In this document: piece by piece, positions 52,812-64,000 of the stretch
How the letters are laid out: each line of letters starts with the position of its first letter
Numbering within the stretch: position 1 is the stretch's first letter
DNA from: Persicaria tinctoria
Taxonomy: Eukaryota > Streptophyta > Magnoliopsida > Caryophyllales > Polygonaceae
Length of the DNA: 64,000 nt
Direction: 5' to 3'
Assembly (NCBI GenBank): GCA_037127255.1
Contig: JBANSL010000009.1
Location: 23,400,475-23,464,474 of the forward strand
The notes under the pieces: generated by a model
Databases searched by the model: none
The model's input: the letters and a program-made list of their open reading frames with translations, nothing else
What the model was told of the DNA's origin: nothing
Translations under genes and position numbers: made by a program

Positions 52812-55800
52812 CTACGAAAGTGCATCATTGTTAAGCCTCCCAATCTCTCGTCTAATGAAGGTGAACCTGTCCTCTGCCAAAGGCTTAGTAAAGATGTCAG
52901 CCCATTGATAATCAGTAGAAATAAAAGATATGGACACATCACCTTTTTCAACATGATCTCTAATGAAATGATGCCTTACATCAATATGTTTGGTCCTTGA
53001 ATGCTGAACAGGATTCTTAGTGATGGATATGGCACTTGTATTGTCACACTTAATTGGGATACCTTTGAGGTTGATGCCAAGATCTCGCATTTGTTGAGCT
53101 ATCCAAAGGATTTGGGAGCAACAGGCTCCAGCTGCAATGTATTCGGCTTCTGCAGTGGATAGATCAACTGAATTTTGCTTCTTTGAGTGCCAACTGATCA
53201 AGGATGCTCCTAAGAATTGGCAACATCCTGATGTGCTCTTCCTATCCACCTTGTAGCCTGCAAAATCTGCATCAGAATATCCAATTAAAGTGAAATCCTT
53301 TTGCTTTGGGTACCATAGTCCAAGTTCCTTAGTGCCATTGAGATATCGAAAGATCCTCTTCACAGCCACGAGGTGAGATTCTTTAGGATCAGCTTGAAAC
53401 CTAGCACACATGCAAACACTAAACATGATGTCAGGTCTACTAGCCGTGAAATATAATAAAGATCCAATCATTCCTCGATACTCCTTTTGATTGACAGTTA
53501 TTCCAGTCTTGTCTTGATCTAGAGACAATGTCGAGCTCATGGGAGTCTTGGCTGCCTTGGATTGATCCATCTTGAACTTCTTCAAGAGATCCTTAGTGTA
53601 CTTGCTTTGGTTGACAAATATCCCTTTCTTGGATTGATGAACTTGTAACCCCAAAAAGAAGTTGAGTTCACCCATCAAGCTCATCTCAAATTCACTGCAC
53701 ATGATGTCAGAAAATTCCTTGCACAAAGATGTGTTAGTAGCACCAAATAATATGTCATCAACATAAATTTGGATAACCAAAATGTCCTTTCCTTTGGTCT
53801 TGATAAAAAGAGTTTTGTCGATCAAACCCCTTTTAAAATCATTTTCTAAAAGATATTTAGACAAGCGCTCGTACCAAGCTCTTGGGGCTTGTTTCAAACC
53901 ATAAAGCGCCTTGTCAAGTTTGTAAACATGATTGGGGAATTCTGAGCTTTCAAAACCTGGGGGTTGAGCAACATACACTTCTTCCTCTAAGAAACCATTA
54001 AGAAAAGCACACTTGACATCCATTTGATATAACTTTATGCTCATGAAAGATGCAAATGCTAATAAAATGCGAATGGCTTCGTCTGGCTACGGGAGCAAAG
54101 GTCTCCTCGTAGTCAATACCTTCCTCTTGATTGTAGCCTTGGGCAACAAGCCTTGCCTTGTTCCTCACAATCTTACCATTCTCATCCAGCTTGTTTCGAA
54201 ATACCCATCGAGTGCCAATAACTGATTGATGCTTTGGTCTAGGCTTCAAAGTCCAGACTTTGTTCCTCTCAAATTCATTAAGTTCACTTTGCATAGCTAT
54301 AATCCAGCCTGGCTCCTGAAGTGCCTCATTTACCTTCTTTGGCTCAATAAGAGAAACAAACGCGTTAAAAGCACAAAGATCTTTAAGTTTAGAATGAGTT
54401 TGAACACTAGAAGTAGGGTCAGAAATGATATCCTTTAATGAGTGTGATGAGGAGTATTTGAATTTCCTTTTGCTAGTCTCAGCTCCTTGATTCGTCACAC
54501 CATCAGGATTGATTTGTGGTACATCTGACTCCGTGGTCCTGTTAGGTTCAGTTACAGCAGTTTCTGACGTCTCAACACTGTTGGATTGGACACCAAGGGC
54601 TTTGGATGAATCTTCAACACCTTGGGCCTTCTTCAGTGTTAAGAATCGGTTCATGCATGTTCCTTTTCTCTGTGTTCATGGTAGCAGCATCATCACCTTC
54701 CTCGTTCTCTTCATGGATATTAAGATCTATATCTGCAACACTTTCACTCAAAGCACCGTCATTGCATTCATCAAAAATAACTTGTATACTTTCTTCAACA
54801 ACCTGGGTCCTTTTATTGAAGATTCTATAAGCTTTGCTACTCGTGGAATAGCCAAGAAATATACCTTCATCACTACGCGCATCAAATTTCCCAAGGTTAT
54901 CTTTTCCATTGTTATGAACAAAACAAGTACAGCCAAAGGGTTTAAAATAAGATATAAGTGGTTTGCGGCCTTTGAAAAGTTCATAAGGAGTTTTCTTTAA
55001 GATGGAACGAATAAGACAACGATTTAAAATGTAGTTAGCTGTGTTAACAGCTTCATCCCAATAGGTTTTAGGTAATGCATTTTCTAAAAGCATAGTCCTG
55101 GCCATATCCTCTAAGGTGCGGTTCTTGCGTTCCACAACCCCGTTTTGTTGAGGTGTCCTAGGAGCAGAAAAGTTATGGGAGATGCCATATTTAGCACAAA
55201 ACAAATCAAATTGAAGTTGATCAAAGTCCCTACCATGATCACTCCGAATAGACACTATGGGCTCATTTCTTAAAGTTTGCAACTCCTTACAAAGTTTTGA
55301 AAACTCAAATAAGGCCTCTGATTTTTCTTTCAAAAATGCAACCCAAGTATATCTAGAAAAATCATCAACTATAACTAGCATGTACTTTTTACCATTGAGA
55401 GATTTGACTCGCATAGGACCACATAAATCCATATGTAAAGGTTCAAGAGGTCTAGAAGAACTTACAACCTTTTTGGGTTTGAAGGAGCTACGTGTTTGTT
55501 TACCTCGTGTGCATGCATTGCACATGTCAATACCTTTGAAGTCCATCTCAGGTAGTCCTCTTACAAGCCCTTTGGACACAAGCTTATGTAGCGTATGTGG
55601 ACTCACATGACCGAGTCTCCTGTGCCAGAGCTTTGGATCGTCCGTCAAAGCCTTTAGACAGGTTAAGCTTCCTTGTGCCACTTGATCAACATTTACGGCG
55701 TATATATTGTTGTAACGATATGCAGTCAGAATAACTTCACCTGTATCATCTCTGCACACTATACATCTTTTCTTGTTAAATCTGACATTGTTACCACTAT

Positions 55801-56065
55801 CACATAATTGAGAAACGCTAAGCAGATTATACTTTAAACCATTAACAAGATAGACATTTTTAATAGTATGGCTGGAATCACTTCCAACACTACCAATACC
55901 AACAATGTCGCATTTCCCTTTGTCACCAAGAGTGATTGTTCCCGTGGATTGCTCCTTTAGATCATGAAAGAGAGAGCTCTTCCCACTCATATGCCTCGAA
56001 CATCCACTATCAATAATCCATTTGTGTTCTTTCACCTTGGTGATTTCCTGCAAGACAAAAATCAA
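52812..56065 (-). pseudogene. Copia pol (protease, integrase, RT, RNase H), frameshifted
   Basis: Protease: WIIDSGCSRHM near the start. Integrase: LWHRRLGH and CNACTRGKQ zinc residues, then MDLCGP, IRSDHGRDF and VVERKNRT for the D-D-E triad (all in 54614-56065, 483 aa). Frameshifts follow near 54620-54654 and 54000-54044. [50 protein letters not shown] and the catalytic YVDDI. RNase H: GYSDADFAG, STAEAEYIAA, CDNTSAI and RTKHIDVRHHF. The RT-RNase H piece (52812-54044, 410 aa) is open. Core catalytic residues appear intact; the shifts make it defective. Confidence 0.9.
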
Positions 56066-57749
56066 CCTTTGTGGCTAGACCAATAAGCAAATTTGGATCC
56101 ATTGTTGGGGTAAACCATATTTGGTAAAATAGTGCCTTTTGGGACCCAAACTTGTGTTATCCGTTCTTTTCTCAAATGAACAGGAAATGTATTACGAATA
56201 ATGTATGGATCCTTTCTTCTATAAGAGCAGGTCTCTTTTACATGTCCCTTTCTAGCACAATGGTGACATATAGGAGAGGTTCTGCTTCCTTTAGCCTTTA
56301 CAAAAGTGGTAATGTGTTGCTTCTTTAAAAACTTTGGATTGTAACCAATACCGCTTTTGTTTAGAGAGCTTTGTTGCTCACCCAACATCTTATCGAGAGT
56401 GCCTTTGGATTTGGTAAAACTTATGAGGGCTGTCTGTTGGTCCAGAATCTTATTATTCAGGGAGATCTTCTCGTTCTCTAAGTCATGATGCTCATTTCTT
56501 AGAGAGGAGAGATCTTGCTTGAGTTCAGATTTCTCCGAGTCAAGCGTCTTGACTTTAATGTCAAGACCTGAATAAGAAGCTTCAAGACCTTTGACCCTCA
56601 TGGACAGATCCTCAATAATTCTTTCCTGGTCCACAGTTCTCTTAATAAGAATGTTAGTTTGGGCAATAAGCTTCTCTTCATTGCCAATCATATTTGAAAG
56701 GAATTCCGATAATACCTCTTTTGGACTTTCCATAAGTTCTCTTACAGTAGCTTCAAGCTTTTCATCGTGGGATCCATCTTCTGAGGCCATAAGAAGATGT
56801 TGGCCTTCTCATCATCGGAGTCAGAGTCGGAATCACTCCAAGTAGCCACCATGGCTTTCTTCTTCCATTTGTCACCTTTCTTGGGCTGGCTCTTTGTCTT
56901 TTGAGGGCAGTCCTTCACAAGATAATCTGTTTGACCACATTCAAAACAAGACAACGGTTTAGTCTTCTTTTCATACTTGTTGTATTGAGGCTTACCTCGA
57001 AAATTTGAAGACTCTGATCCATCCTTGTTGTTGAATTGCTTCTTCATTTTGAGAATTCTAGCAAGGCCTCTTGTGATAAGAGCAAAAGGATCATCCTCAT
57101 CGTCATCCTCATCTTCGGAATCAGATCCATCCTTGGGCTCATCCTTCTTAGACTTGAGTGCCAAGTTCTTAGTGCTGGTTGGAAGTTCTCCATCCTCGTC
57201 TTCATTAAGGATCATCTCATGCGTGATCAGCTTTCCAAGAAGGTCATCAAGGGGTAGAGTGGTGAGGTCCTGGGCTTCCTCTATAGCTGTTACTTTTGGA
57301 CCCCATTTCTCCTTTGGAAGGCACCTCAGTATCTTCCTTACTTTCTCAACGTTGGTAAAGCTCTTGGTGTCTTTTACTTGGCTCGTTCCTTCATAGGTGA
57401 CGACCAACTTATGCCAAATCTCCTTAGCTGACCTACAAGAAGAGATACGGTTAAATTCATCAGTGCTAAGACCACAATAAAGTAAGTTAATAGCCCTGTA
57501 GTTCTTGGAGATGGTTTCAAGATCTGCTTGGTTGTATTCAGACTCCTTCTTTGCAATTTTGGTGTCATTTGGTCCTTCCTTCTCTGGAATCTTCGGACCA
57601 TTCTCTATAATGTTCCAAAGCTCTAGATCTTGGTCTATAATGAACATCTTCATCAAAGATCTCCAGTGGACAAAGTTGTTTCCTACAAAGAGTGGCGGTC
57701 TGCTTGTGGACCTTCCCTGTGCAAATCCTCCGCTTGCTTCACCAGACAT
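56062..57749 (-). pseudogene. Copia gag, frameshifted, two zinc knuckles
   Basis: Starts MSGEASGGFAQGRSTSRPP at 57749. The UBN2-type capsid region (NFVHWRSLMKMFI, NLLYCGLSTDEFNRI, EIWHKLVVTYEGT) is typical of Sirevirus gag. The first knuckle, CFECGQTDYLVKDC, has Tyr in place of the zinc-binding His. After ANIFL the frame shifts (near 56780); the second part (56062-56790) holds a long coiled coil (heptads over about 100 residues) and a complete knuckle, CHHCARKGHVKETC. It overlaps the start of the protease frame by 4 bp. Confidence 0.88.
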
Positions 57750-57792
57750 GATCGAAAACTCACAAGATTGTTAGATCAAAAACAGTGAGTAA

Positions 57793-57805
57793 AGCTCTGA
57801 TACCA
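57793..57805 (-). other. Copia primer-binding site
   Basis: TGGTATCAGAGCT on the minus strand, two bases from the 5' LTR end; complementary to the 3' end of initiator tRNA-Met. Confidence 0.85.
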
Positions 57806-57807
57806 AT

Positions 57808-58901
<1,094 letters not shown>

Positions 58902-59088
58902 GTTACATATATGATTTTTCCTCAAAACATACTCTTATAGTATTCTAATATGAAATTAGTAGTTAATATAAGGTTTTATTGAGCATTTGTTAGTTAATTA
59001 CATGAGTTTTCCTCAAAACACACTTTTATCGTATTCTAACAACAATTTCTTAGTTAATATAAGGTTTTATGAAACATTTGTTAGTTAC
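58902..59088 (+). repeat. Satellite block
   Basis: Two monomers, from GTTACATATATG (copia TSD) to TTTGTTAGTTAC, where a gypsy LTR stub begins. Confidence 0.9.
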
Positions 59089-59202
59089 TGATGCGGGACC
59101 ATCCAAGACACCTTCGGACACATCTATACTTGGGGATGGACCTATGATTCGAGCTCGTGAGAATGTTGTCATCCTCAAGAGGAAGAAGAAGGCCCCACCT
59201 TG
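59089..59202 (+). repeat. Gypsy LTR stub
   Basis: First 114 bp of an LTR (TGATGCGGGACCATCCAAG...), encoding the LKRKKKAPP tail, then interrupted by a second complete LTR start at 59203. It is probably an older LTR split by insertion of gypsy C1. Confidence 0.8.
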
Positions 59203-60179
59203 TGATGCGGGACCATCTTCTACAGCTCCAGACACACCCATCATTCTTGGAGAAGGACCAATGACTCGAGCTAGAGCAAAGAAGCTTCAGAGAGACTCAT
59301 TCCTATTCGTCACTCACACTTTGTTCTCGAGCAAGGTTCAACTCCCCGAGCCTACATTGAAGACATACATGTGCATTGGAGCACAAATAGAGGCCGAGCC
59401 ACCTTAGAAATGCTTAGGCCGAAATATTCTAAGTGTTGGAAACCCTTTTCAGCTTAAGTGTTCTATTGGGCTGAATTGGGCTTTTTTAGTCATTCTTTTT
59501 AGAGACCTTATTTATTTTTGTTCTTAGATTTATTTTAAAGCCCATTAGAAAGTAGATCTATCTATTTCTATCTAGTTAGGCCGGCCAACAGGCCTTAGTT
59601 CCCTATATATTTCGATTTCAGCCTTGTAGAACAATTGGAACATTCATAATACAAGTTATTCTTCTCAAAACGTGAGAAACACTTTAGAGAGAGAGATCAG
59701 ACCGAATAGAGCTGTGCTCTTCGTGATCTCAACCGATTGATAATCTCAGCTTGGTTTGCTTTGTGTTCGTCAACTTCGCAAGACTTGGTGATCCTAGTAT
59801 TCACAAGCCCCCTTCTGGTGCTTCAAGTTGTCCGCTTGATTGTGTCGGATTGTAGAGGCGGGTTGTGTAGGCATTGGTATTGGTTCCTACCCTCTGAGGA
59901 GGCCTGGGGTCTTTATCTTGTGCTACATAGATCGACTCAGTCCTTATCAGGTCGTGTCTTTCCATTCTTGCATTCATTTTCGAGTCTTTATCTATCTTTA
60001 TCGAGTCTTTGTCATTCTTGTTTAGTGTCGACATCAAGAATCCTTGTTCTTGGTGAATCTTGCTGCGTCTTTATTGATTCTTGGCTGTTCTTGATTGATC
60101 TTGATCGAGTTCTTGCTTTTCTTGTTCAGTTCTTGCTTGTTGTCGAAGATCGGACCAACCTACGGCTAACCCCGTATCA
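59203..60179 (+). repeat. Gypsy C1 5' LTR
   Basis: 977 bp, TGATGCGGG...CCCCGTATCA. Its start belongs to the subfamily with the GPMTRARAKKLQRD tail (as in D and C2); its second half is close to the LTRs of the LARD and inverted elements. Confidence 0.9.
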
Positions 60180-61490
60180 AATTGGCATCAGAGCTTTGGT
60201 TTCCGACATCAAGATTGAGTCTTTTTCTTTTCTAAACACAAAAACCACAAAAAAAAAAAAGAGTCCTTTTCTTGTTTTGGTCTTTTACTTCTTGTTTCTT
60301 TATTTGATTATTGCACTAATCTTGAGTTTGTGATTGTTTGTGGTTGCATAGCCTAAACACAAAGCCTAGCCGAGACCAGTGGAGTCGACCAAGCCGTGTG
60401 CACAGCCCTTGTGTTCACCCTAGAGCCGACGGCAATCTTTGTCCCCATAAGTCTAGCTTGGCCGAAAATCAGCCTCCACACAAAGACAAACCCTAGTTTG
60501 TTTATCTTTTCTATCCTTTGTTCTATCTTTGGGAATTTTTTTTATCTAAATCCTATTTATCTATTGCTTTTATCATAAATCTGATTTTTGGTAGATATAA
60601 TTCCTATTTATCTATCATTTATCTTTAAAGCTATAGATAGATCCACTTACCAAAGATAGCAAAAGCCTCATCTATATAAATCTATCAATAGGGCTGAAAT
60701 TTTATCTTTTATCACCATCTATACCAGATTTTCGAGTCCTATACATTAATTTGAGTCTTTTCTTGCATTAGTTTCATATTTAAAAAAAAAAAAAAAAAAA
60801 AAAATCAGTTTCGAAAATCACATTAAAGCTTGGACCTAGGAGGATAAAATTCACTAGGGGTAAGAGTAAGTCAAAAAAAAAAAAGAGAGGAAAGTGTTTG
60901 TTGATCTAGTGCAAGAAAGCTCACAAAGGACAATTGGTGAACCCCTTCTTATCAGCCCTAGTCGACATACCCTATCCCAAACACATACACCTCCACAAAA
61001 TTGAAACCCTACCCTGCAACTACAACGTCATAACTTAAAGGTTTTCAATCAAAAGAGGTAAATTTCTAAGTTTTCTTTTATTTCTCTTTCTTTTTTTCTT
61101 TGTGTCGAGTACATAACAGCTTGTGTCGAGTGATCACAGTCCTTACTGAGTTCACTTTTGTGTGTGTCGAGTGCATTAGACCCTTGTCGAGTGCACCTTA
61201 GTTTGTGTCGAGTGATTCCTTGCAATTTCCCATCTGTTTTGCTTGGATCTAAGTTTGTTGCTTACATCGAGTTCTCTACAGCCCTTGTTGAGTACTCTCC
61301 TGCATTGTTTCATTCATTACATACCTTGATTGCCTTGTTTTTGCTTGGTAGTTGATTTGCCCAAAGCGGATTGCCCTAGCAAGCGTGATATATCAATCTG
61401 AGAGGGAGTGTGAGCGAAACACAATTGTGAGCTGTTTTATAAGTTTTTACTAACCTTAACTTAGTTCTGTGTTGCTTTGTCTTTGTTATC
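60180..61490 (+). other. Gypsy C1 5' leader, non-coding
   Basis: PBS TGGCATCAGAGCT at about 60183-60195; poly(A) at 60781-60804; GTCGAG-type motifs at about 61100-61300; and the conserved GAGAGGGAGTGTGAGCGAAAC block at about 61400-61420 just before gag. No conserved ORF. Confidence 0.75.
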
Positions 61491-62335
61491 ATGTCTAACA
61501 ATCAGGGAAACAATGGTGTTAACAACCCCAACAATGAGGGTAACTCGAGTGCTACTGTGACACCCGAGCAATTCAACAACCTCACCAACACCTTGACGGC
61601 CATTCTAGATCGATTGACAGCCTTAGAAGCTAGGCCGAGTGGCTCTAACACGGTGGGTGGTCAGGGAAATCCAAGGCGTGACGAGACGCCTAATGATGAA
61701 AGAGAGGTCGTAAATCCTATCCCTAATCCTAATCCTCATGTCAATATAGAAAATCCTTTATTCAATGAAAACAACTCTCCACGAGGTGGGAGAAATGATC
61801 GGAATAATGGGTTTGTTAATGTGCAAGGTCAAGGACAAGGAAGGGGAAGAGGTCGAGGCTTCCAGGAGCACTTCTACTACTCGGAGCAAGATGATGACTT
61901 CCAAGAAGAGGAGTATTGGGAGCAGCGTCCGAGACGGAATCAAAGAGGAAATCAGAACTGACCACCTAGATACAATGACGAGGACGGCATAGGTAAGGTC
62001 AAGGTAAAGATTCCTCCTTTTGAAGGTAAAACTGATCCGGATGTTTATATTGATTGGGAAACTAAAATGGATCAGATTTGGAGTTGTCATAATTTCTCTA
62101 ATGCTAAAAAGGTGCAATTAGCTACTTTAGAGTTCACAGGCTTTGCTTTAATTTGGTGGGATAACTTAGTTAAAGAAAGGAGAAGAGCTCTTGATGCACC
62201 TATCGCTTCTTGGGAACAACTTAAAGCATTAATGAGAAATCGATTTGTACCTCAACATTATGCTAGAGAGCTTAGGCAAAGATTAGAAAATCTTAAGCAA
62301 GGAAATAAAACTGTTGAGGAAACATTTAATCTTAT
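61491..62335 (+). pseudogene. Gypsy C1 gag, one in-frame stop, 3'-truncated
   Basis: About 281 codons in one frame with a TGA at 61959. It starts MSNNQGNNGVNN; an Asn-rich N-terminus and a short coiled stretch (NLTNTLTAILDRLTALEAR) follow, then a Gly/Arg-rich part (GQGQGRGRGRGFQ). After the stop comes the retrotransposon gag core: YIDWETKMDQIW, FTGFALIWWDNL, WEQLKALMRNRFVP and LENLKQGNKTVEETF. The LTR of C2 begins right after LI. The MSNNQGN start is shared with the LARD ORFs. Confidence 0.87.
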
Positions 62336-63407
62336 TGATACGGGGTTAGCCGTAGGTTGGTCCGATCTTCGACAACAAGCAAGAACTGAACAAGACAAAC
62401 AAGAACTCGATCAAGATCAATCAAGAACAGCAAGATTCGATTCAAGAAATAACCAAGATTGATCAAGAATCTCAAGAACGCAGCAAGAACAAAGAAAGAC
62501 TCAAAGAAACTTGACAAGAATGCCAAGATTCGACCAAGAACTTGCAAGAACACCAAGATCCAAAGGTTGGACTCAATGTCGACTCAAAGAAATAACAAAG
62601 ACTCGATAAAGATAGTAAAGACTCGAAATTTAAGATGCAAGAATTGAAAGACACGACCTGATAAGGACTGAGTCGATCTATGCAGCGCAAGATAAAGACC
62701 CCAGGCCTCCTCAGAGGGTAGGAACCAATACCAATGCCTACACAACCCGCCTCTACAATCCGACACAATCAAGCGGACAACTTGAAGCACCAGAAGGGGG
62801 CTTGTGAAAACTAGGATCACCAAGTCTTGCGAAGTTGATGAACACAAAGCAAACCAAGCTGAGATTATCAATCGGTTGAGATCGCGAAGAGCACAGCTCT
62901 ATTCGGCCGGATCTCTCTCTCTAAGGTGTTTCACACGTTTTGAGAAGTAAGATTTCAATTATCAATGTTCCAATTTGAATTACAAAGAAGAAAACGAAAT
63001 ATATAGGCCATAAGGCTGATGATGGCCGGCCCTTATTGATAGAATAAGATAGATCTACTAACTAATGGGCTTTAAAATAAATCTAAGAACAAAAATAAAT
63101 AAGGTTTCTAAAAAGAATGATTTAAAAAGCCCAATTCAGCCCAATAATGTTCATAAGCTGATATTAGACATAACACTTAGGAAAATTCGGTCTAAGCATT
63201 GTCTAAGGTGGCTCGGCCTCTTCATGCACTCCAATGCACATATATGTCTTCAATGTAGGCTCGGGGAGTTGAACCTTGCTCGAGAACAAAGCATGACCCA
63301 CAAAGTTGAATGAGTCTCTCTGAAGCTTCTTAGCTCTAGCTCGAGTCATTGGCCCTTCTCCAAGTATAATGGGTGTGTCTGGAGCTGTAGAAGATGGTCC
63401 CGCATCA
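62336..63407 (-). repeat. Gypsy C2 3' LTR
   Basis: 1072 bp. It encodes the last 68 or so codons of the polyprotein in its first part (63203-63407). Confidence 0.9.
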
Positions 63408-64000
63408 ACCTCCCCTTCTTGAAAAGGATTCGACGACGAATCCAAGTCTTCATCCACCGCAAAGTAAGGGATTAGATCGGCGATGTTGAATGTAGCGCTC
63501 ACGCCCATGTCTCCAGGAAGCTCCAATTGATAGGCATTGTCGCCCACTCTCTTCTTGATCCGAAATGGTCCATCACCACGCGGCGACAGCTTGTTCTTCC
63601 GTGCTTCTGGAAACCGCTCCTTCCTCAAGTGCACCCATACAAGATCTCCAGGCTGAAATGTGACCAAGCGACGTCCCTTGTTGGCCTTGTTAGCATTGTA
63701 CTCAGCCTTTAGCTTCAGCTTCTCTCGAGTTCGTTCATGCAGCTCCTTGATGAACTCGACATGCTTACCTGCCTCAAATGATTCTTTGTCTCTCATAGGA
63801 TATGGAGTAAGATCAAAAGGGGTTAGTGGATTAACACCATACACACATTCAAATGGACTGATTTTAGTAGCCGAATGCATGGTTCTATTATAAGCAAATT
63901 CCACATGAGGTAAGGCTTCTTCCCAAAGTTTCAAATTCTTCCTAATAATGGCTCGTAGGACAGTAGCAAGGGTTCTATTAGCCACCTCAGTTTGACCATC
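63203..64000 (-). CDS. Gypsy C2 integrase C-terminal half with LTR-encoded tail, N-terminus outside window
   Basis: Open from the right edge to a stop at 63203, at least 265 codons. It begins at DGQTEVANRTL, which holds the integrase catalytic Glu. Next come HVEFAYNRTMHSATK, SPFECVYG, FQPGDLVWVHLRKERFP, the GPY/F module (GDGPFRIKKRVGDNAY), FNIADLIPYF and SNPFQEGEVD. The frame passes the polypurine tract and ends inside the LTR with GPMTRARAKKLQRD and about 40 further residues. No canonical chromodomain is visible; a tail extending into the LTR is known in the CRM clade, which makes that clade a candidate. Confidence 0.85.
   Translation of the reverse strand, partial: DGQTEVANRTLATVLRAIIRKNLKLWEEALPHVEFAYNRTMHSATKISPFECVYGVNPLTPFDLTPYPMRDKESFEAGKHVEFIKELHERTREKLKLKAEYNANKANKGRRLVTFQPGDLVWVHLRKERFPEARKNKLSPRGDGPFRIKKRVGDNAYQLELPGDMGVSATFNIADLIPYFAVDEDLDSSSNPFQEGEVDAGPSSTAPDTPIILGEGPMTRARAKKLQRDSFNFVGHALFSSKVQLPEPTLKTYMCIGVHEEAEPP

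Larger units (their letters stand above)
59203..62335 (+). mobile_element. Gypsy C1: 5' LTR, leader and gag, plus strand, interrupted
   Basis: LTR 59203-60179 (977 bp), PBS, 1.3-kb leader and the beginning of gag, cut at 62335 by the LTR of a minus-strand element. This is the only place in the window where a gypsy gag of this family can be read to any length. The rest may continue beyond the right edge. Confidence 0.88.
62336..64000 (-). mobile_element. Gypsy C2: 3' LTR and pol end, minus strand, continues past right edge
   Basis: LTR 62336-63407 (1072 bp, TGATACGGGG...CCCGCATCA), polypurine tract at 63408-63420, then the integrase C-terminal half. It is inserted into gag of C1; the left flank is CTTAT. 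The second flank and the remaining element are outside the window. Confidence 0.9.

Overview
The window is plant nuclear repetitive DNA, most likely from a eudicot; I cannot name the species. The evidence is L1-type LINEs with a DUF4283/CCHC ORF1 and a zf-RVT-type ORF2 C-terminus, a Ty1/copia element of Sirevirus type, chromovirus-like Ty3/gypsy elements primed by initiator tRNA-Met, and an AT-rich tandem satellite. I find no host gene, rRNA gene, functional tRNA gene or CRISPR array. Most open frames are pieces of retrotransposons or antisense shadows of them.

Ground state. The oldest recognisable layer is a satellite with a 91-bp monomer. Two monomer types (A and B) tend to alternate, giving a 182-bp dimer. 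Pieces survive at about 4014-4504, 15535-16023, 22063-22255, 22727-23208, 28391-28805, 34752-34866, 35271-35360, 35569-36129, 41784-42091, 42732-43088, 48416-49309 and 58902-59088.

LINE layer. Ten LINE copies or fragments, named L1-1 to L1-10 here, all lie on the minus strand. Every 3' end still joined to satellite meets it at the same monomer position, after ...TTTGTTAGTT. There is no poly(A) tail. Each 3' UTR has a hairpin whose stem shows compensatory changes, and each preserved ORF1/ORF2 junction has the same overlap plus a small hairpin. L1-1 (1-4000) has an ORF2 open to the window edge. L1-6 (43089-48415) has an intact ORF1 and a 17-bp target-site duplication.

Rearrangement and LTR layer. 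A 1.87-kb block (3394-5265: 5' half of L1-1, satellite, 3' end of L1-2) is duplicated at 14779-21082 with fold-back sequence at its border. L1-2 is interrupted by an odd Ty3/gypsy derivative with two LTRs in inverted orientation and a 5-bp TSD (9299-13089). Two conventional non-autonomous gypsy derivatives (16611-20903 and 29954-34466) each have identical-length LTRs, a TSD and one intact 322-codon ORF. The second is nested in an older gypsy remnant (28806-29953 and 34467-34755). Truncated LTRs lie at 21083-22062 and 40878-41783.

Right third. A 9.6-kb Sirevirus-like copia element (49310-58901, minus strand, TSD GTTAC) sits in satellite. It carries frameshifted gag-pol and an additional ORF downstream of pol. 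From 59089 to the right edge, gypsy elements are nested: an LTR stub, then a plus-strand element, interrupted in gag by a minus-strand element that runs off the window.

Taken together, the locus looks like a satellite array colonised by a LINE lineage that seems specific to one position in the satellite monomer, and later broken up by LTR elements and inverted duplications.
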